Assembly (NCBI RefSeq): GCF_018531495.1 | Contig: NZ_JAHDTI010000005.1 | Coordinates: 124,001 to 188,000, forward strand | DNA: 64,000 nt | Reading direction: 5' to 3' | From: Nonomuraea sediminis | Lineage (GTDB): Bacteria > Actinomycetota > Actinomycetes > Streptosporangiales > Streptosporangiaceae | Part shown: in pieces, positions 49,071 to 58,464 of the stretch | How positions within the stretch are numbered: the first letter of the stretch is position 1 | Layout: every line of letters begins with the position of its first letter | Translations under genes and position numbers: made by a program | Notes under the pieces: generated by a model | Databases searched by the model: none | The model's input: the letters and a program-made list of their open reading frames with translations, nothing else | Told to the model about the DNA's origin: nothing

Positions 49071-50054
49071 TCATCCGGCCTTGGGCAGTCCCGGTTGCGT
49101 CACCGATATCGGCTCCACGTCGTAGCGCAGACCTCGCCATGACGGGTGGCGCAGGCGGTGGTCGGGGGTCCACTCGCCGTACTGCACCTCGCCGACCAGC
49201 GCGGGCCGCACCCAACGCGCGCCCCTGGCGACGTCCCGCGGCACGTCGTCGACCGGCGGGTCCTGGAGTTCCAGCGGCGCCAGCCGTTCGCGCAGGTCGT
49301 TCAGCATGGCGTCGGTGAAGCCCGTCCCGACGTGCCCGATGAACCGCAGCCGCCCGTTCTCGTCGTGCGCCCCCAGCAGGAGCGATCCGAGCGTGCCCGC
49401 CCTGCGGCCCTCGCCCGGCTTCCAGCCGATGATGATCACGTCCTGGTGCTTCACGTTCTTGATCTTGATCCAGTACGGCGACCGGCGGCCGGGCGTGTAA
49501 GGCGAGGTCAGCCGCTTGCACACGACACCCTCCAGCCCGAGCTGATCCGCCAGCCGCAGCGCCGCCACCGGGTCGCCCGTGAACGCGACGGGCACCTCCC
49601 AGCGCGCTCCCGGTTCGACGATCTTCTCCAGGAGCCGCCGCCGCTCCACGTAGGAGGAGTGGATCACCGGGTCCGCGTCCAGGTGCATGATGTCGAACGC
49701 CAGGTAGGTGACCGGCACCGCCCGCACCAGCTCCGCCACCCGGGCCGGGTGGCGCACGTGCATCCGGTTCTGCAGCCGGCTGAAGCTCGGCCGTCCCGCC
49801 TCGTCCCAGGCCACGATCTCGCCGTCCAGCACCACGTCGTGCCGCCGCACCGCGCCCGCGATCATCCGCAGCTCGGGATAGGCCGCCGTCACGTCGCGCA
49901 GGTTGCGGGACATGATCGTGACCGCGCCGCCCTCGACGTAGAGTACGGCGCGCACCCCGTCCCACTTCATCTCCGCGGCCCACGCCTCCCGGTCTGCGAC
50001 GGGAGGCAGGCTTCCGAGCTGGGCCATCATGGGCGCGTATCGCGGCAGCGCCAT
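49071..50054 (-). CDS. ATP-dependent DNA ligase (LigC/LigD-type)
   Basis: The 327-residue ligase has the nucleotidyltransferase motif I EMKWDGVRAVLY (lysine that forms the AMP adduct), then motif III YLAFDIMHLDAD, motif IV EGVVCKRLTSPYTPGR and motif V SPYWIKIKNVKHQD, followed by a C-terminal OB fold (GARWVRPALVGEVQYGEWT). Actinomycetes carry several such ligases; LigD ones join ends with Ku, but no Ku or polymerase domain is nearby. The ATG at 50054 is chosen as the Met nearest the conserved start. Function in double-strand-break or nick repair is inferred. Confidence 0.9.
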   Translation of the reverse strand: MALPRYAPMMAQLGSLPPVADREAWAAEMKWDGVRAVLYVEGGAVTIMSRNLRDVTAAYPELRMIAGAVRRHDVVLDGEIVAWDEAGRPSFSRLQNRMHVRHPARVAELVRAVPVTYLAFDIMHLDADPVIHSSYVERRRLLEKIVEPGARWEVPVAFTGDPVAALRLADQLGLEGVVCKRLTSPYTPGRRSPYWIKIKNVKHQDVIIIGWKPGEGRRAGTLGSLLLGAHDENGRLRFIGHVGTGFTDAMLNDLRERLAPLELQDPPVDDVPRDVARGARWVRPALVGEVQYGEWTPDHRLRHPSWRGLRYDVEPISVTQPGLPKAG

Positions 50055-50124
50055 GCAGCCAGGCGTACCCGTTCGGCGACCCGGTAGGGCCAAGACAGGG
50101 TCTACGGCTGGTCAGGAACCACCG

Positions 50125-50679
50125 TCACGCCGTGAAGCTGACCTCGGCGGTGGCGACCGTGCCGCCGAGGCGGCCGGGGGCGCGCTGCTCCTGCCAGTAG
50201 AGGTTGGTGTGGGCGATCACCTGGTCGGGGGGCGGCGCGCCGTACGGGCTGAGGTCTTCGGTGGTGTGCGCGTCCTGGACGAGCGTCGCGTCGTAGCCGC
50301 GCACGATGGCCCCGTGCAGGGTCGAGCGGATGCACGCGTCGGTCTGCGCCCCGGCGACCACCAGGTGCCCCACCCCGCGCTCGGCCAGCCGCGCCTCCAG
50401 GTCGGTGTCCTCGAAGGAGTCGAGGTAGGTCTTGTGCACCAGCGGCTCGGAGTCGTCGCGGACCAGCTCGGGCACGTACTGCCAGGTGTCGCTGCCGAGC
50501 GGGAGATGCTCGTCGGAGTGCTGCACCCACAGCACGGGCACGTTCTCCGCGCGGGCCTTGCCGAGCAAGGTGCTGATGTTGGCGATGACGCCGTCGCGGT
50601 TGTGGGCGCCGGCCATCACGCCGTTCTGGACGTCGATGACGAGCAGCGCCGTGTTCGGCCGGTCGGGCAGGGTCGTCAT
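50125..50679 (-). CDS. isochorismatase-family cysteine hydrolase
   Basis: The 184-residue protein has the catalytic triad of the family: Asp in TALLVIDVQNGVM, Lys in VHKTYLDSF and the nucleophile Cys in VVAGAQTDACIRSTL. Members hydrolyse N-carbamoyl compounds, nicotinamide or isochorismate; the substrate here is unknown. It lies between the DNA ligase and the YcaQ-like gene on the same strand, with about 50 bp on each side. Confidence 0.9.
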   Translation of the reverse strand: MTTLPDRPNTALLVIDVQNGVMAGAHNRDGVIANISTLLGKARAENVPVLWVQHSDEHLPLGSDTWQYVPELVRDDSEPLVHKTYLDSFEDTDLEARLAERGVGHLVVAGAQTDACIRSTLHGAIVRGYDATLVQDAHTTEDLSPYGAPPPDQVIAHTNLYWQEQRAPGRLGGTVATAEVSFTA

Positions 50680-50725
50680 GGGTGCCTCCTTCGTGGGTCT
50701 CCTACGGTACGGCGGGCCACCGGCA

Positions 50726-51832
50726 TCAGGTCGCCCGGCGCAGATCGAGTCCGAGCCAGCCCGCCAGGCCGGCGATCTCCGCGTCGACCGCGGCGGTCAT
50801 CGCGTCGGTGAAGGGCTGGTCCTGGTGGACGGCGTTGACCGTGAACACGCCGGCCTTGCGGTCGGCGGTGGCGTCGAGCTTGCCCACCAGCCGGTCGCCC
50901 CACAGGATCGGCAGCGCGAAGTAGCCCCACCGGCGTTTGGCGGCGGGCTTGTACATCTCCAGCTGGTAGTCGAACTCGAAGAGCTCCTGGGCGCGGGTGC
51001 GGTCGTGCACGAGGCGGTCGAACGGCGACAGCAGCGCCGCCCGCCCTTCGAACCCCCCGTCGAGCATCGCGGGGTCGACCCGCCACTCGCCCTTGACGCC
51101 CTCGACGACCGCCGGCTCTCCCGCCTCGCGCACGTCGGCGGGCTCGACGGGGAACTCCCCGGTGCGGGCGCGGGCGACCCCCAGCGCGCGCAGCCGCCGC
51201 CGGTCCCGCTCCCGCACGGCCTCCTCGACCGGCAGCGCGGGACCGTCGGGGTAGACCCGCTCGGCCAGGTCCCACAGCCGGTCGCGGCCCTTGCGACCGG
51301 CCACGGCGACCTCGCCGCGCTGCACCATGAACTCCAGCAGCTGGGTGACGTTCTTGTTGTTCGTCCAGCCGGTGGAGCTCCACGGCTGGTCGGTGGAGTC
51401 GGGCAGCTCCCGCGAGGGCAACGGCCCCCGGTCGCGCAGGCGGTCGAGAATGTCCCTGCGGCAGCGGTCGTTGGCCTGGACCCAGTCGCGGTACTGCCGC
51501 CGCCAGCCCGTCAGCTCCCCGCTGCCCGGCCAGACTGCCATGGCGGCGCGGTAGAGCGCCAGATCCTCGGCGGGCCGCACCAGGGCCCGCAGCTCGACCA
51601 ACCGCCGATCCTCCAGCGCCGCCCGCAGATCGCTCGGCGAGTAGGCGGCCCCGAGCCTGCTCCAGGCCACCAGGTCGGCGCTGGGCGCGACCGCGCTGAT
51701 CGGATCGAGCTGCAGCAGGGTCAGCCCGCGCACCACCGACAGCAGGCCGTCCGGCCGTTCGCGCTGCAGGAGCTGGGCGCGCACGGCCGCCCGCCGCGCG
51801 TCCTGACGGCTGAGCTGATGCACCTTGGCCAT
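50726..51832 (-). CDS. YcaQ/AlkX-like winged-helix DNA glycosylase family protein
   Basis: The 368-residue protein has the HTH_42 pattern: LSRQDARRAAVRAQLLQRER, a central STGWTNNKNVTQLLEFMVQR GEVAVAGRKGRDRLWDLAER and the late motif LLSPFDRLVHDRTRAQELFE, LEMYKPAAKRRWGYFALPIL. E. coli YcaQ and Streptomyces AlkX/Orf1-type members unhook interstrand crosslinks or alkylated bases. The two key residues of the QxD motif cannot be placed with certainty. Together with the ligase it suggests DNA repair, but the pair is split by the isochorismatase. Confidence 0.87.
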   Translation of the reverse strand: MAKVHQLSRQDARRAAVRAQLLQRERPDGLLSVVRGLTLLQLDPISAVAPSADLVAWSRLGAAYSPSDLRAALEDRRLVELRALVRPAEDLALYRAAMAVWPGSGELTGWRRQYRDWVQANDRCRRDILDRLRDRGPLPSRELPDSTDQPWSSTGWTNNKNVTQLLEFMVQRGEVAVAGRKGRDRLWDLAERVYPDGPALPVEEAVRERDRRRLRALGVARARTGEFPVEPADVREAGEPAVVEGVKGEWRVDPAMLDGGFEGRAALLSPFDRLVHDRTRAQELFEFDYQLEMYKPAAKRRWGYFALPILWGDRLVGKLDATADRKAGVFTVNAVHQDQPFTDAMTAAVDAEIAGLAGWLGLDLRRAT

Positions 51833-51872
51833 GGGGCCAGAGCCTATGACCCGCCACCGACAAACAGGCCAA

Positions 51873-51911
51873 GCCCGCTTGGCCGGCCCCCCTCAGGCCG
51901 GCCAAGCGGGC
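51873..51911. terminator. 16-bp perfect stem, probable bidirectional terminator
   Basis: GCCCGCTTGGCCGGCC (51873-51888), a 7-base CCCCTCA loop and GGCCGGCCAAGCGGGC (51896-51911) form an uninterrupted stem between the YcaQ-like gene start and the deacetylase end. There is no T-tract. It probably ends the operon coming from 53810 before the next gene on the same strand. Confidence 0.75.
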
Positions 51912-51951
51912 GCTGTTCGGCCGGTAGGCGCGGACACGCGGCCGGGCTTCA

Positions 51952-52680
51952 TCAGCGGAGCAGTTCCGTCACGGTGACGGGACGCAGCCCGCGGCGGTGG
52001 AGGCCGTCGAGGATACGGGGCAGGGCCGCCAGAGTCTGGGGATGGCCCAGGTGCAGGCTGACGATGCTGCCAGGCCGTACGGCACGCAGCACGTTCCCGG
52101 TGATCGCCCGCTCCCCCGGATCCAGGTAGTCGCCGGAGTCCACGTCGTAGGACAGGCACGTCCGGTAGCCGGCCGCCCTGGCCAGCTCCCGGATGAGCGA
52201 GGTGGCGTGACGGGCGGCCGACTGCCGGAACCAGACGCCGCTGGAGCCGGTCAGCGCGTTCAGCCGGGCGGCGCAGTCCTCGATCTCCGCGCGGGCACTG
52301 TTCCTGGGCAGGGCCGAGACGTCCACGTGGTGCATGGTGTGGTTGCCCAGGTCGTGGCCGGCTCCGGTGACGCGGTCGGCGATCGACCTGTTGAGCCAGG
52401 TCCCGACCGCCATCACGGTGACGTGGGCGTGGTGCCGTTCGACGGTGCCGAGGAGCCGTTCGGCCAGGCCGTACGGGCCCGCGCCGTGGAAGGTGAGCGC
52501 GACCATGGGACGGTCGCGCCGGCCGTGCACCACCTCACCCGGCAGCCTGACCGGCGTCGCGACCGGCGGCTTGACCGGCACTGGGGAAGCGGGCGCCCGG
52601 ACGGCGGGCTCCGCGGGCGAGCCGCAGGCAGCCAGCGGCAGCAGGCCGACGGAGGCGAGCAGGTGGCGGCGGTCGATCAC
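51952..52680 (-). CDS. polysaccharide deacetylase-fold lipoprotein with altered motif 1
   Basis: The 242-residue protein has a lipobox signal (LLASVGLLPLAAC, Cys19), a Pro-rich linker and a NodB-type domain. Motif 2 is intact in HDLGNHTMHHVDVS (His114, His117/118), but motif 1, normally TFDDG, reads ALTFHGAGPYG, so the catalytic base and metal-binding Asp are lost. The motif 3 region (VWFRQSAARHAT) has Arg but not the RxPxG form. It may be inactive, or belong to a divergent subfamily binding glycans. The GTG start overlaps the propeller gene's stop (GTGA). Confidence 0.8.
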   Translation of the reverse strand: MIDRRHLLASVGLLPLAACGSPAEPAVRAPASPVPVKPPVATPVRLPGEVVHGRRDRPMVALTFHGAGPYGLAERLLGTVERHHAHVTVMAVGTWLNRSIADRVTGAGHDLGNHTMHHVDVSALPRNSARAEIEDCAARLNALTGSSGVWFRQSAARHATSLIRELARAAGYRTCLSYDVDSGDYLDPGERAITGNVLRAVRPGSIVSLHLGHPQTLAALPRILDGLHRRGLRPVTVTELLR

Positions 52681-53810
52681 CGGAAGACCCCCGTGTGGCC
52701 GAGGGAGTAGCGGCCTGGCTGTGGGTACACGCACAGGCCGTGCGGCCCCTGACCCACGCTGATCTTGTGCAGCAGCTTCCCTGTCGCGGTGGAGAAGACG
52801 TACACGACGCCGTTGTAGCGCCCGGCGAGCCACAGCTGCCTGCCGTCGGCGGACACGCCGCCCATGTCGGGAGATCCGCCGCCGGGGATGCGCCAGCGCT
52901 GGACCACCTTCTGCTTGGCGAAGGAGACGACGGAGACGGAGCCCTCGTCGCGGTTGGAGACGTACAGCCGGCGGGCGTCGCGGCTGACGTACAGTCCGTG
53001 CGCGCCCCGGCCGGTGCGCAGGAAACCTGTCCGGTTCATGGTGCGGGCGTTGATGATCCACACGCCGTCGGCCATCATGTCGGCCACGTAGAACAGGCGG
53101 CCGTCGGGCGAGAGCTTGACGTCCTGCGGCATGTTCATCCCGCCGAGCGTCTTCAGCACCCGGTGGTGCCGCCAGTCGACGACGACGAGCTGGCCGGAGA
53201 ACTCGCAGCTCAGCAGGAACCTCGAGCCGTCGGCGGTGAAGTCGCCGTGGTTGACGCCCCTGCAGGGCAGGTTGATCGAGCGGATCAGCCGCATCGTGTG
53301 CGGGTTGCGGAAGTCGAGCCGGTTGTTCCGCTCGGCCATCACCAGGGCGTAGGAGCCGTCGGGGGTGAAGTACAGGTTGTACGGGTCGTCGACGGGGACC
53401 GGTCTGCCCGGGCGGCCGGTCACCGGGTTGATCGGGGTGAGCTGGTTGCCGTCGTTGTCGTTGACCCACAGGGTCTTCAGGTCCCATGAGGGCACGACGT
53501 GCTGCGGCCGCCTGCCCACCTGGTAGTGGTGGACGACCTTGTAGGTGCGCGGGTTGATCACGTCGAGGGTGTTGGACTCGCTGTTGGGCACGTACACCCG
53601 CGGCTTCAGGTCCGCGACCTTCGGGCTCAGCATCCCCGGCGCGTCGTGGGAGTAGACGTTCGCCGCCTTCTTGTGCTGTGCGACCGAGTGCGCACGCGAA
53701 GGCGACGGGGAGGGCGTGGGGGTGGGGGTAGGCGCGGGATCGGCCGCCCTGGAGGGCGCGGCACTGCAGGACGTCACCAGCAGCACGCTCACGACCACGA
53801 ACCGTCTCAT
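52677..53810 (-). CDS. YVTN/PQQ-type beta-propeller lipoprotein
   Basis: The 377-residue product has a lipobox signal (VVVSVLLVTSC, Cys15-16 region), a Pro/Thr/Ser linker and six to seven propeller blades with repeated SNRDEGSVSVVSFAKQKVVQ, GLYVSRDARRLYVSN and GVSADGRQLWLAGRYNGVVY patterns, each ending in a surface blade of the YVTN type. Such propellers bind partners at the cell surface. It is followed by the NodB-fold lipoprotein, 4-bp overlap, so the two are cotranslated and may act on the same envelope polymer. Confidence 0.85.
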   Translation of the reverse strand: MRRFVVVSVLLVTSCSAAPSRAADPAPTPTPTPSPSPSRAHSVAQHKKAANVYSHDAPGMLSPKVADLKPRVYVPNSESNTLDVINPRTYKVVHHYQVGRRPQHVVPSWDLKTLWVNDNDGNQLTPINPVTGRPGRPVPVDDPYNLYFTPDGSYALVMAERNNRLDFRNPHTMRLIRSINLPCRGVNHGDFTADGSRFLLSCEFSGQLVVVDWRHHRVLKTLGGMNMPQDVKLSPDGRLFYVADMMADGVWIINARTMNRTGFLRTGRGAHGLYVSRDARRLYVSNRDEGSVSVVSFAKQKVVQRWRIPGGGSPDMGGVSADGRQLWLAGRYNGVVYVFSTATGKLLHKISVGQGPHGLCVYPQPGRYSLGHTGVFR

Positions 53811-53955
53811 GAGGCAAACCCTAGGAAGCATCCAGCCAGCGTCGGCTAAGCACCGGGTTAACGCCGCGCTGACCTCGGACCTTTTGCCGAATCCGGACCG
53901 AACACACGACTCTCGGGAGGCGGTCCATGGCAGTGATCGCTGTAAGAAAGGCGGC

Positions 53956-55335
53956 GTGAAAAAATGGCTGGCGGTCATAGCGGTCGCCTACGTTGCCGTG
54001 CAACTGCTGGTCGTGACGCCGCGTATGGGCCTGGGCTGGGACGAAGCCGTCTATGTCAGCCAGGTCAACCCGCGCGTGCCCGCCGCCGAGTTCACCGCGC
54101 CGCGCGCCCGGGGCATCCCGCTGCTGGTCTCGCCGATCGTGGTGCTCACGTCGTCGGTGACCGCGCTGCGGATCTACCTGAGCCTCGCCTCCGGCCTGGC
54201 CCTGTACCTGTCGTTCGGCACCTGGCTGCGGCTGCGGCTGGGCGCGGTGGTCCCGCTGGCCGCATTGCTGTTCTCCTCGCTGTGGCTGGCGATCTTCTAC
54301 GGCAACGAGGCCATGCCGAACATGTGGGTGGCCTTCGGCGCGGTGGCCGCCGCGGGCTGCTACCTCCAGATCACCAGAGGTGAAGGCGGCCGCGGCGCGC
54401 TGGCCGGGCTGGCCGTGAGCGTCGGCCTGGTCGCGCTGGTGCGGCCCTCCGACAGCCTGTGGCTGGCGCTCCCGCTGCTGGCCGCCCTCCTCCTGGTACG
54501 GCGGGGCCGCCGCGGCCTCGCGCTCGCCGTGATCGGCGGGCTCGTGGCAGGTTGGGTGGAGTGGATCGCCGAGGCCTGGATCCGCTTCGGCGGCCTGGCC
54601 GCGCGCTGGCAGGCCGCCGCGGCCGACAACCGCACGGGCCTGACGTCCTCCCTGATCAAGCACGCCAGGGCGCTCGACGGGCCGCTGCTGTGCCGCCCGC
54701 CGACCGCGTGCGGCGCGGTCCTGATGCCCTGGCTGGTGTGGTGGATCACCATCCCGCTGCTGGCGGGCTTGGGGCTGTACGCCGCGCGGGACCGGCTGCC
54801 CGAGGTGGGGCTCGCGGCCGCCACGGGGGTGTCGCTGGCCCTGCCGTACCTCTTCTTCGTCGACTACGCGGCGCCGCGCTTCCTGCTGCCCTGCTACGCG
54901 CTGCTGGCGATCCCGATCGCCAAGGGGGCCGACTGGATGCTGACGTGGCGGCCGCGCGTGGTCGGCGTGGGGCTGGTCGCGCTCGGGCTGGCCGCGCACT
55001 TCGCGCTGCAGGGGCTGGCGCTGTGGGTGTCCAATCCGATGCGGCTCGCGACCAGGAAGGCCGACGAGGTCATCGCCGGCCGCCTGGCCGCGATGGGCCT
55101 CACGCGGCCGTGCTTCCTGTACGGCGACGACGCCGTGCAGGTCGCCTACTACGTCGGCTGCCGATCGTTCGGCGTGCGCGTCTGGCCCACCACCCCTGCC
55201 CTGCCCAGACCTCTCGCCAGTACCGCTGGCGAGCACGTCGCCGTGATTGCCCGCGGCGACGCCGTCCCGGCGCCCTTCCTCCGGACCTGGGGCAAGAACC
55301 CCCTCACCCGGGGATGGACCGCCTACCTACCGTGA
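53956..55335 (+). CDS. polytopic membrane protein of glycosyltransferase-39/PMT-like layout
   Basis: The 459-residue protein has about 11 membrane helices. The first extracellular loop, GLGWDEAVYVSQVNPRVPAA, contains the conserved acidic WDE-like motif of GT-C dolichyl-phosphate-type glycosyltransferases (ArnT/PMT group), where the Asp binds the lipid donor. The C-terminal part is soluble (TRPCFLYGDDAVQVAYYVGC). GGCGGC with AAAGG precedes the GTG. It is divergent from the propeller gene and is followed by a methyltransferase 13 bp later. A sugar or glycosyl transfer on the envelope is inferred. Confidence 0.78.
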   Translation: MKKWLAVIAVAYVAVQLLVVTPRMGLGWDEAVYVSQVNPRVPAAEFTAPRARGIPLLVSPIVVLTSSVTALRIYLSLASGLALYLSFGTWLRLRLGAVVPLAALLFSSLWLAIFYGNEAMPNMWVAFGAVAAAGCYLQITRGEGGRGALAGLAVSVGLVALVRPSDSLWLALPLLAALLLVRRGRRGLALAVIGGLVAGWVEWIAEAWIRFGGLAARWQAAAADNRTGLTSSLIKHARALDGPLLCRPPTACGAVLMPWLVWWITIPLLAGLGLYAARDRLPEVGLAAATGVSLALPYLFFVDYAAPRFLLPCYALLAIPIAKGADWMLTWRPRVVGVGLVALGLAAHFALQGLALWVSNPMRLATRKADEVIAGRLAAMGLTRPCFLYGDDAVQVAYYVGCRSFGVRVWPTTPALPRPLASTAGEHVAVIARGDAVPAPFLRTWGKNPLTRGWTAYLP

Positions 55336-55347
55336 AAGGGAGATGAC

Positions 55348-56118
55348 ATGGGTACCCTGACAAATCGCTCAAATCCCGTCTATCAGCTGCGCTACGCGCT
55401 GCGTAATCCCAAGAAGGTGCCGCCCTACATGCGGCGCATGGCGCGCGACCTGTGGCTGCGCGCCACCACCAAGGGGCACGTCGGCTACTACCGCGCCGTC
55501 ATGAAGTCGGACGTGGCCCGCGACCCCGAGGGCGCCGTCGGCAGCCACACCCACAAGCGCTGGCTGGAGCTGGGCAAGCTCCAGTTCGAGTACCTGCTGC
55601 GCCACGGGCTCAAGCCGGACCACCGGGTCCTCGAGATCGGCTGCGGCAACCTGCGCGCCGGCTGGCGCTTCATCGACTACCTCGACGCGGGCAACTACTA
55701 CGGCCTCGACATCTCGCCCGACATCCTGCTGTCCGCCAACAAGACCGTGGTACGGCACGGCCTGCAGGGCAAGGAGCCGACCCTGAGGCTGGTCGACAAC
55801 CTCACCTTCGACTTCCTGCCCGACCAGCGCTTCGACGTGGTGCACGCGCACAGCGTCTTCTCGCACACCCCCATCACGGTCATCGACGAGTGCCTGGCCC
55901 ACGTGGGCCGGATCATGCGGCCGGACGGCCACTTCGACTTCACCTTCGACAGGACCGTCGGCACCGAGCACCACGTGCTGCGCGAGGACTTCTACTACCG
56001 CACCGAGACCCTCGTCGAGCTGGCGGCCAGGCACGGCTTCACGGCCACGTTCATGAAGGACTGGGAGAAGGGACCGCACAAACAGTCCAAGCTCCGCCTC
56101 ACCGCCCGGCTACCGTGA
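55348..56118 (+). CDS. SAM-dependent methyltransferase
   Basis: The 256-residue protein has motif I RVLEIGCGNLRAGWRFIDYL, the ligand strand end GNYYGLDISPDILLSANKTV, and FDVVHAHSVFSHTPITVIDE with the late HFDFTFDRTVGTEHHVLRED. It resembles class I methyltransferases of glycan or phenolic substrates. AAAGGGAG precedes the ATG closely. It is 13 bp downstream of the GT-C-like gene, with the metallophosphatase 5 bp further, so the three form one operon. Confidence 0.85.
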   Translation: MGTLTNRSNPVYQLRYALRNPKKVPPYMRRMARDLWLRATTKGHVGYYRAVMKSDVARDPEGAVGSHTHKRWLELGKLQFEYLLRHGLKPDHRVLEIGCGNLRAGWRFIDYLDAGNYYGLDISPDILLSANKTVVRHGLQGKEPTLRLVDNLTFDFLPDQRFDVVHAHSVFSHTPITVIDECLAHVGRIMRPDGHFDFTFDRTVGTEHHVLREDFYYRTETLVELAARHGFTATFMKDWEKGPHKQSKLRLTARLP

Positions 56119-56122
56119 GGGC

Positions 56123-57001
56123 ATGCGCCTGCTGCCCGTAACGGCGGCCGCGGCGATCGCGCTCTCCGCGTGCACCGCTCCCGGTCCGCCCGCCACCCCG
56201 ACCACGCAGGCGCCGGCCCCTGCCACGTCGCCCCCGCGAGCCACGCCCTCGCGGAGCGGCTTCATCGCCCTGGGCGACTTCGGTACGGCAGGCAGCGACC
56301 AGCGCGCGGTCGCCAAGGCCATGGGCCGCTGGGCCGATGCCGGGCACCGCGTCGACGCGCTGGTCAGCACCGGGGACAACGTCTACCCCGACGGCGACCC
56401 CGAGCGGTTCGACGAGGCCATCGACCAGCCCTACTCCCGCTGGCGCGGCTCGATCTGGGCCACGCTCGGCAACCACGACGAACAGGACGGCAACGGACCC
56501 GACCAGCTGACACACCTCGACCTGCCCGGGCTGCCCTACGCCCGGCAACTGGCCGGCGTGCAGGTGCTCTTCCTCGACGCCAACCACCCCGACCAGGCCC
56601 AGGCCCGCTGGCTCGACGAGCGGCTGTCGGCGCCAGGGCCGCGCTTCCGCGTCGTCGTCTTCCACCAGCCCGCCTGGTCCTGCTCCGAGCACGGTTCGAC
56701 GGCCGCGGTGGACCGGCTCTGGGTGCCGGTGTTCGAGCGGCACCGGGTCGCGCTCGTGCTGAACGGCCACGACCACAACTACCAGCGCTTCGTCTCCCCC
56801 GCCGGCGTCACCTACGTGGTCACCGGAGGCGGCGGCGCCGCCCTCTACGCCCTGCGCGCCTGCCACGGCACGCCGGAGCGGGTGGCGGCAGCCGTACGCC
56901 ATCACTTCACCGCGGTCGAGGTCACCCGGGACGCGCTGACCCTCACGGCCGTCGACCCGAACGGCAAGCCTTTCGACCGCGCCGTCATCCGGGCCGGGTG
57001 A
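56123..57001 (+). CDS. exported metallophosphoesterase lipoprotein (purple acid phosphatase/alkaline type)
   Basis: The 292-residue protein has a lipobox (AAAAIALSAC, Cys17), a Pro-rich linker and a calcineurin-type domain with all dimetal motifs: GDFGTAGSDQ, GDNVYPDGD, GNHDEQDG, VVFHQPAWSC and GHDHNYQRF. It probably removes phosphate from an external substrate. It is the last gene of the three-gene operon with the GT-C-like protein and methyltransferase, and converges with araA (6 bp between stops). Confidence 0.9.
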   Translation: MRLLPVTAAAAIALSACTAPGPPATPTTQAPAPATSPPRATPSRSGFIALGDFGTAGSDQRAVAKAMGRWADAGHRVDALVSTGDNVYPDGDPERFDEAIDQPYSRWRGSIWATLGNHDEQDGNGPDQLTHLDLPGLPYARQLAGVQVLFLDANHPDQAQARWLDERLSAPGPRFRVVVFHQPAWSCSEHGSTAAVDRLWVPVFERHRVALVLNGHDHNYQRFVSPAGVTYVVTGGGGAALYALRACHGTPERVAAAVRHHFTAVEVTRDALTLTAVDPNGKPFDRAVIRAG

Positions 57002-57007
57002 GGCCGG

Positions 57008-58462
57008 TCAGAAGCCCTGGGCGAGCCGGTAGTAGGCCTGGTTCCAGCGCAGCTCCTTGGCGAACTGGCGAGACGTGGTCGCGGAGTCGATGACCAGGAG
57101 TTCGACCCCGAGCATGTCGGCCAGGTCGGAGAGCTCCTCGACGCCGACCGCGGTGGACAGCACGGTGTGGTGCGGGGCGCCCGCCGTGAGCCACGCCTCG
57201 GCGGAGGTGCGCAGGTCGGGCCGGGGACGCCAGACCGCGCGGGCCACGGGCAGCCGGGGCAGCGGCTCGGGCGGCGCGACGACGTCGATCTCGTTGGCCA
57301 CCAGGCGGAACCTGTCGCCCAGGTCCGCCAGCCCCACCACCACGCCCGGTCCCGGCTGGGCGTCGAACACCAGCCGCACCGGGTCCTCCCTCCCGCCGAT
57401 GCCCAGCGGGTGGATCTCGCACGACGGCGTGCCCGAGGCGATCGTCGGGCACACCTCCAGCATGTGCGCGCCGAGGATGAGCTCCTCCCCCGGCGTCAGG
57501 TGGTAGGTGTAGTCCTCCATGAAGGACGTGCCGCCGGGCGCCATGGCCTTCATCGTGCGCAGCAGCACGCTGGTCTTCCAGTCGCCCTCGCCGCCGAAGC
57601 CGTAGCCGTCGGCCATGAGCCGCTGCACGGCCAGCCCGGGTAGCTGCCGCAGCCCGCCGAGGTCCTCGAAGTTCGTGGTGAACGCCCTGAAGTCGCCCGC
57701 CTCCAGGAACGCGCGCAGGCCCAGCTCGATCCTGGCCGCGTACCGCAGCGACTCGTGCCGCTCTCCCAGCAGCTCGGCGGCCACCTTATATAGATCCTGA
57801 TATTTCGAGACAAGCTGGGTGATGTCCGCATCGGGGACCGCCTCCACAGCCTCGACCAGCTCGTTGACGCCGTAGGTGTTGACCGAGACGCCGAAGCGGA
57901 GCTGCGCCTCGACCTTGTCCCCCTCGGTGACGGCCACGTCGCGCATGTTGTCGCCGAACCTGGCCAGCTTGAGCCCACGCAGCTCACGCGCTCCCTCGGC
58001 GGCCCGCGCCCAGGCGGAGATCCTGGCCGCGACGGCAGGGTCGCTGACGTGTCCGGCCACGGTCTTGCGGGCCACGCCGAGCCTGGTCTGGATGTGGCCG
58101 AACTCCCTGTCGCCGTGCGCGGCCTGGTTGAGGTTCATGAAGTCCATGTCGATGGAGCTCCACGGCAGCGCCACGTTGGCCTGGGTGTGCAGGTGCAGCA
58201 GCGGCTTGCGCAGCGTGTCCAGCCCGGCGATCCACATCTTGGCCGGGGAGAAGGTGTGCATCCACGCGATCACGCCCGAGCACCGGTCGTCGGCGTTGGC
58301 CTCGAGCATCACCCGCCTGATGGCCGCGGCGTCGGTGAGCACCGGCTGCCACGTAACGGGCACCGGCAGCTCGGCGGCGATGGCGCGGGACTGCTCGGCC
58401 ACCTGCCGCAGCGTGGCCTCGCCGTACAATCCCTGGCTGCCGGTCAGAAACCAGATGGTCAA
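57008..58462 (-). CDS. araA: L-arabinose isomerase
   Basis: The 484-residue enzyme interconverts L-arabinose and L-ribulose with Mn(II). It opens [20 protein letters not shown] and contains [64 protein letters not shown] and [20 protein letters not shown], all close to E. coli-type AraA. The start is a TTG at 58462: the first codons match family starts, and GAGGAG lies 6-8 bp upstream. No ATG or GTG precedes the conserved start. It is the last gene of the operon, two bases after the araD stop. Confidence 0.95.
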   Translation of the reverse strand: MTIWFLTGSQGLYGEATLRQVAEQSRAIAAELPVPVTWQPVLTDAAAIRRVMLEANADDRCSGVIAWMHTFSPAKMWIAGLDTLRKPLLHLHTQANVALPWSSIDMDFMNLNQAAHGDREFGHIQTRLGVARKTVAGHVSDPAVAARISAWARAAEGARELRGLKLARFGDNMRDVAVTEGDKVEAQLRFGVSVNTYGVNELVEAVEAVPDADITQLVSKYQDLYKVAAELLGERHESLRYAARIELGLRAFLEAGDFRAFTTNFEDLGGLRQLPGLAVQRLMADGYGFGGEGDWKTSVLLRTMKAMAPGGTSFMEDYTYHLTPGEELILGAHMLEVCPTIASGTPSCEIHPLGIGGREDPVRLVFDAQPGPGVVVGLADLGDRFRLVANEIDVVAPPEPLPRLPVARAVWRPRPDLRTSAEAWLTAGAPHHTVLSTAVGVEELSDLADMLGVELLVIDSATTSRQFAKELRWNQAYYRLAQGF

Positions 58463-58464
58463 CG

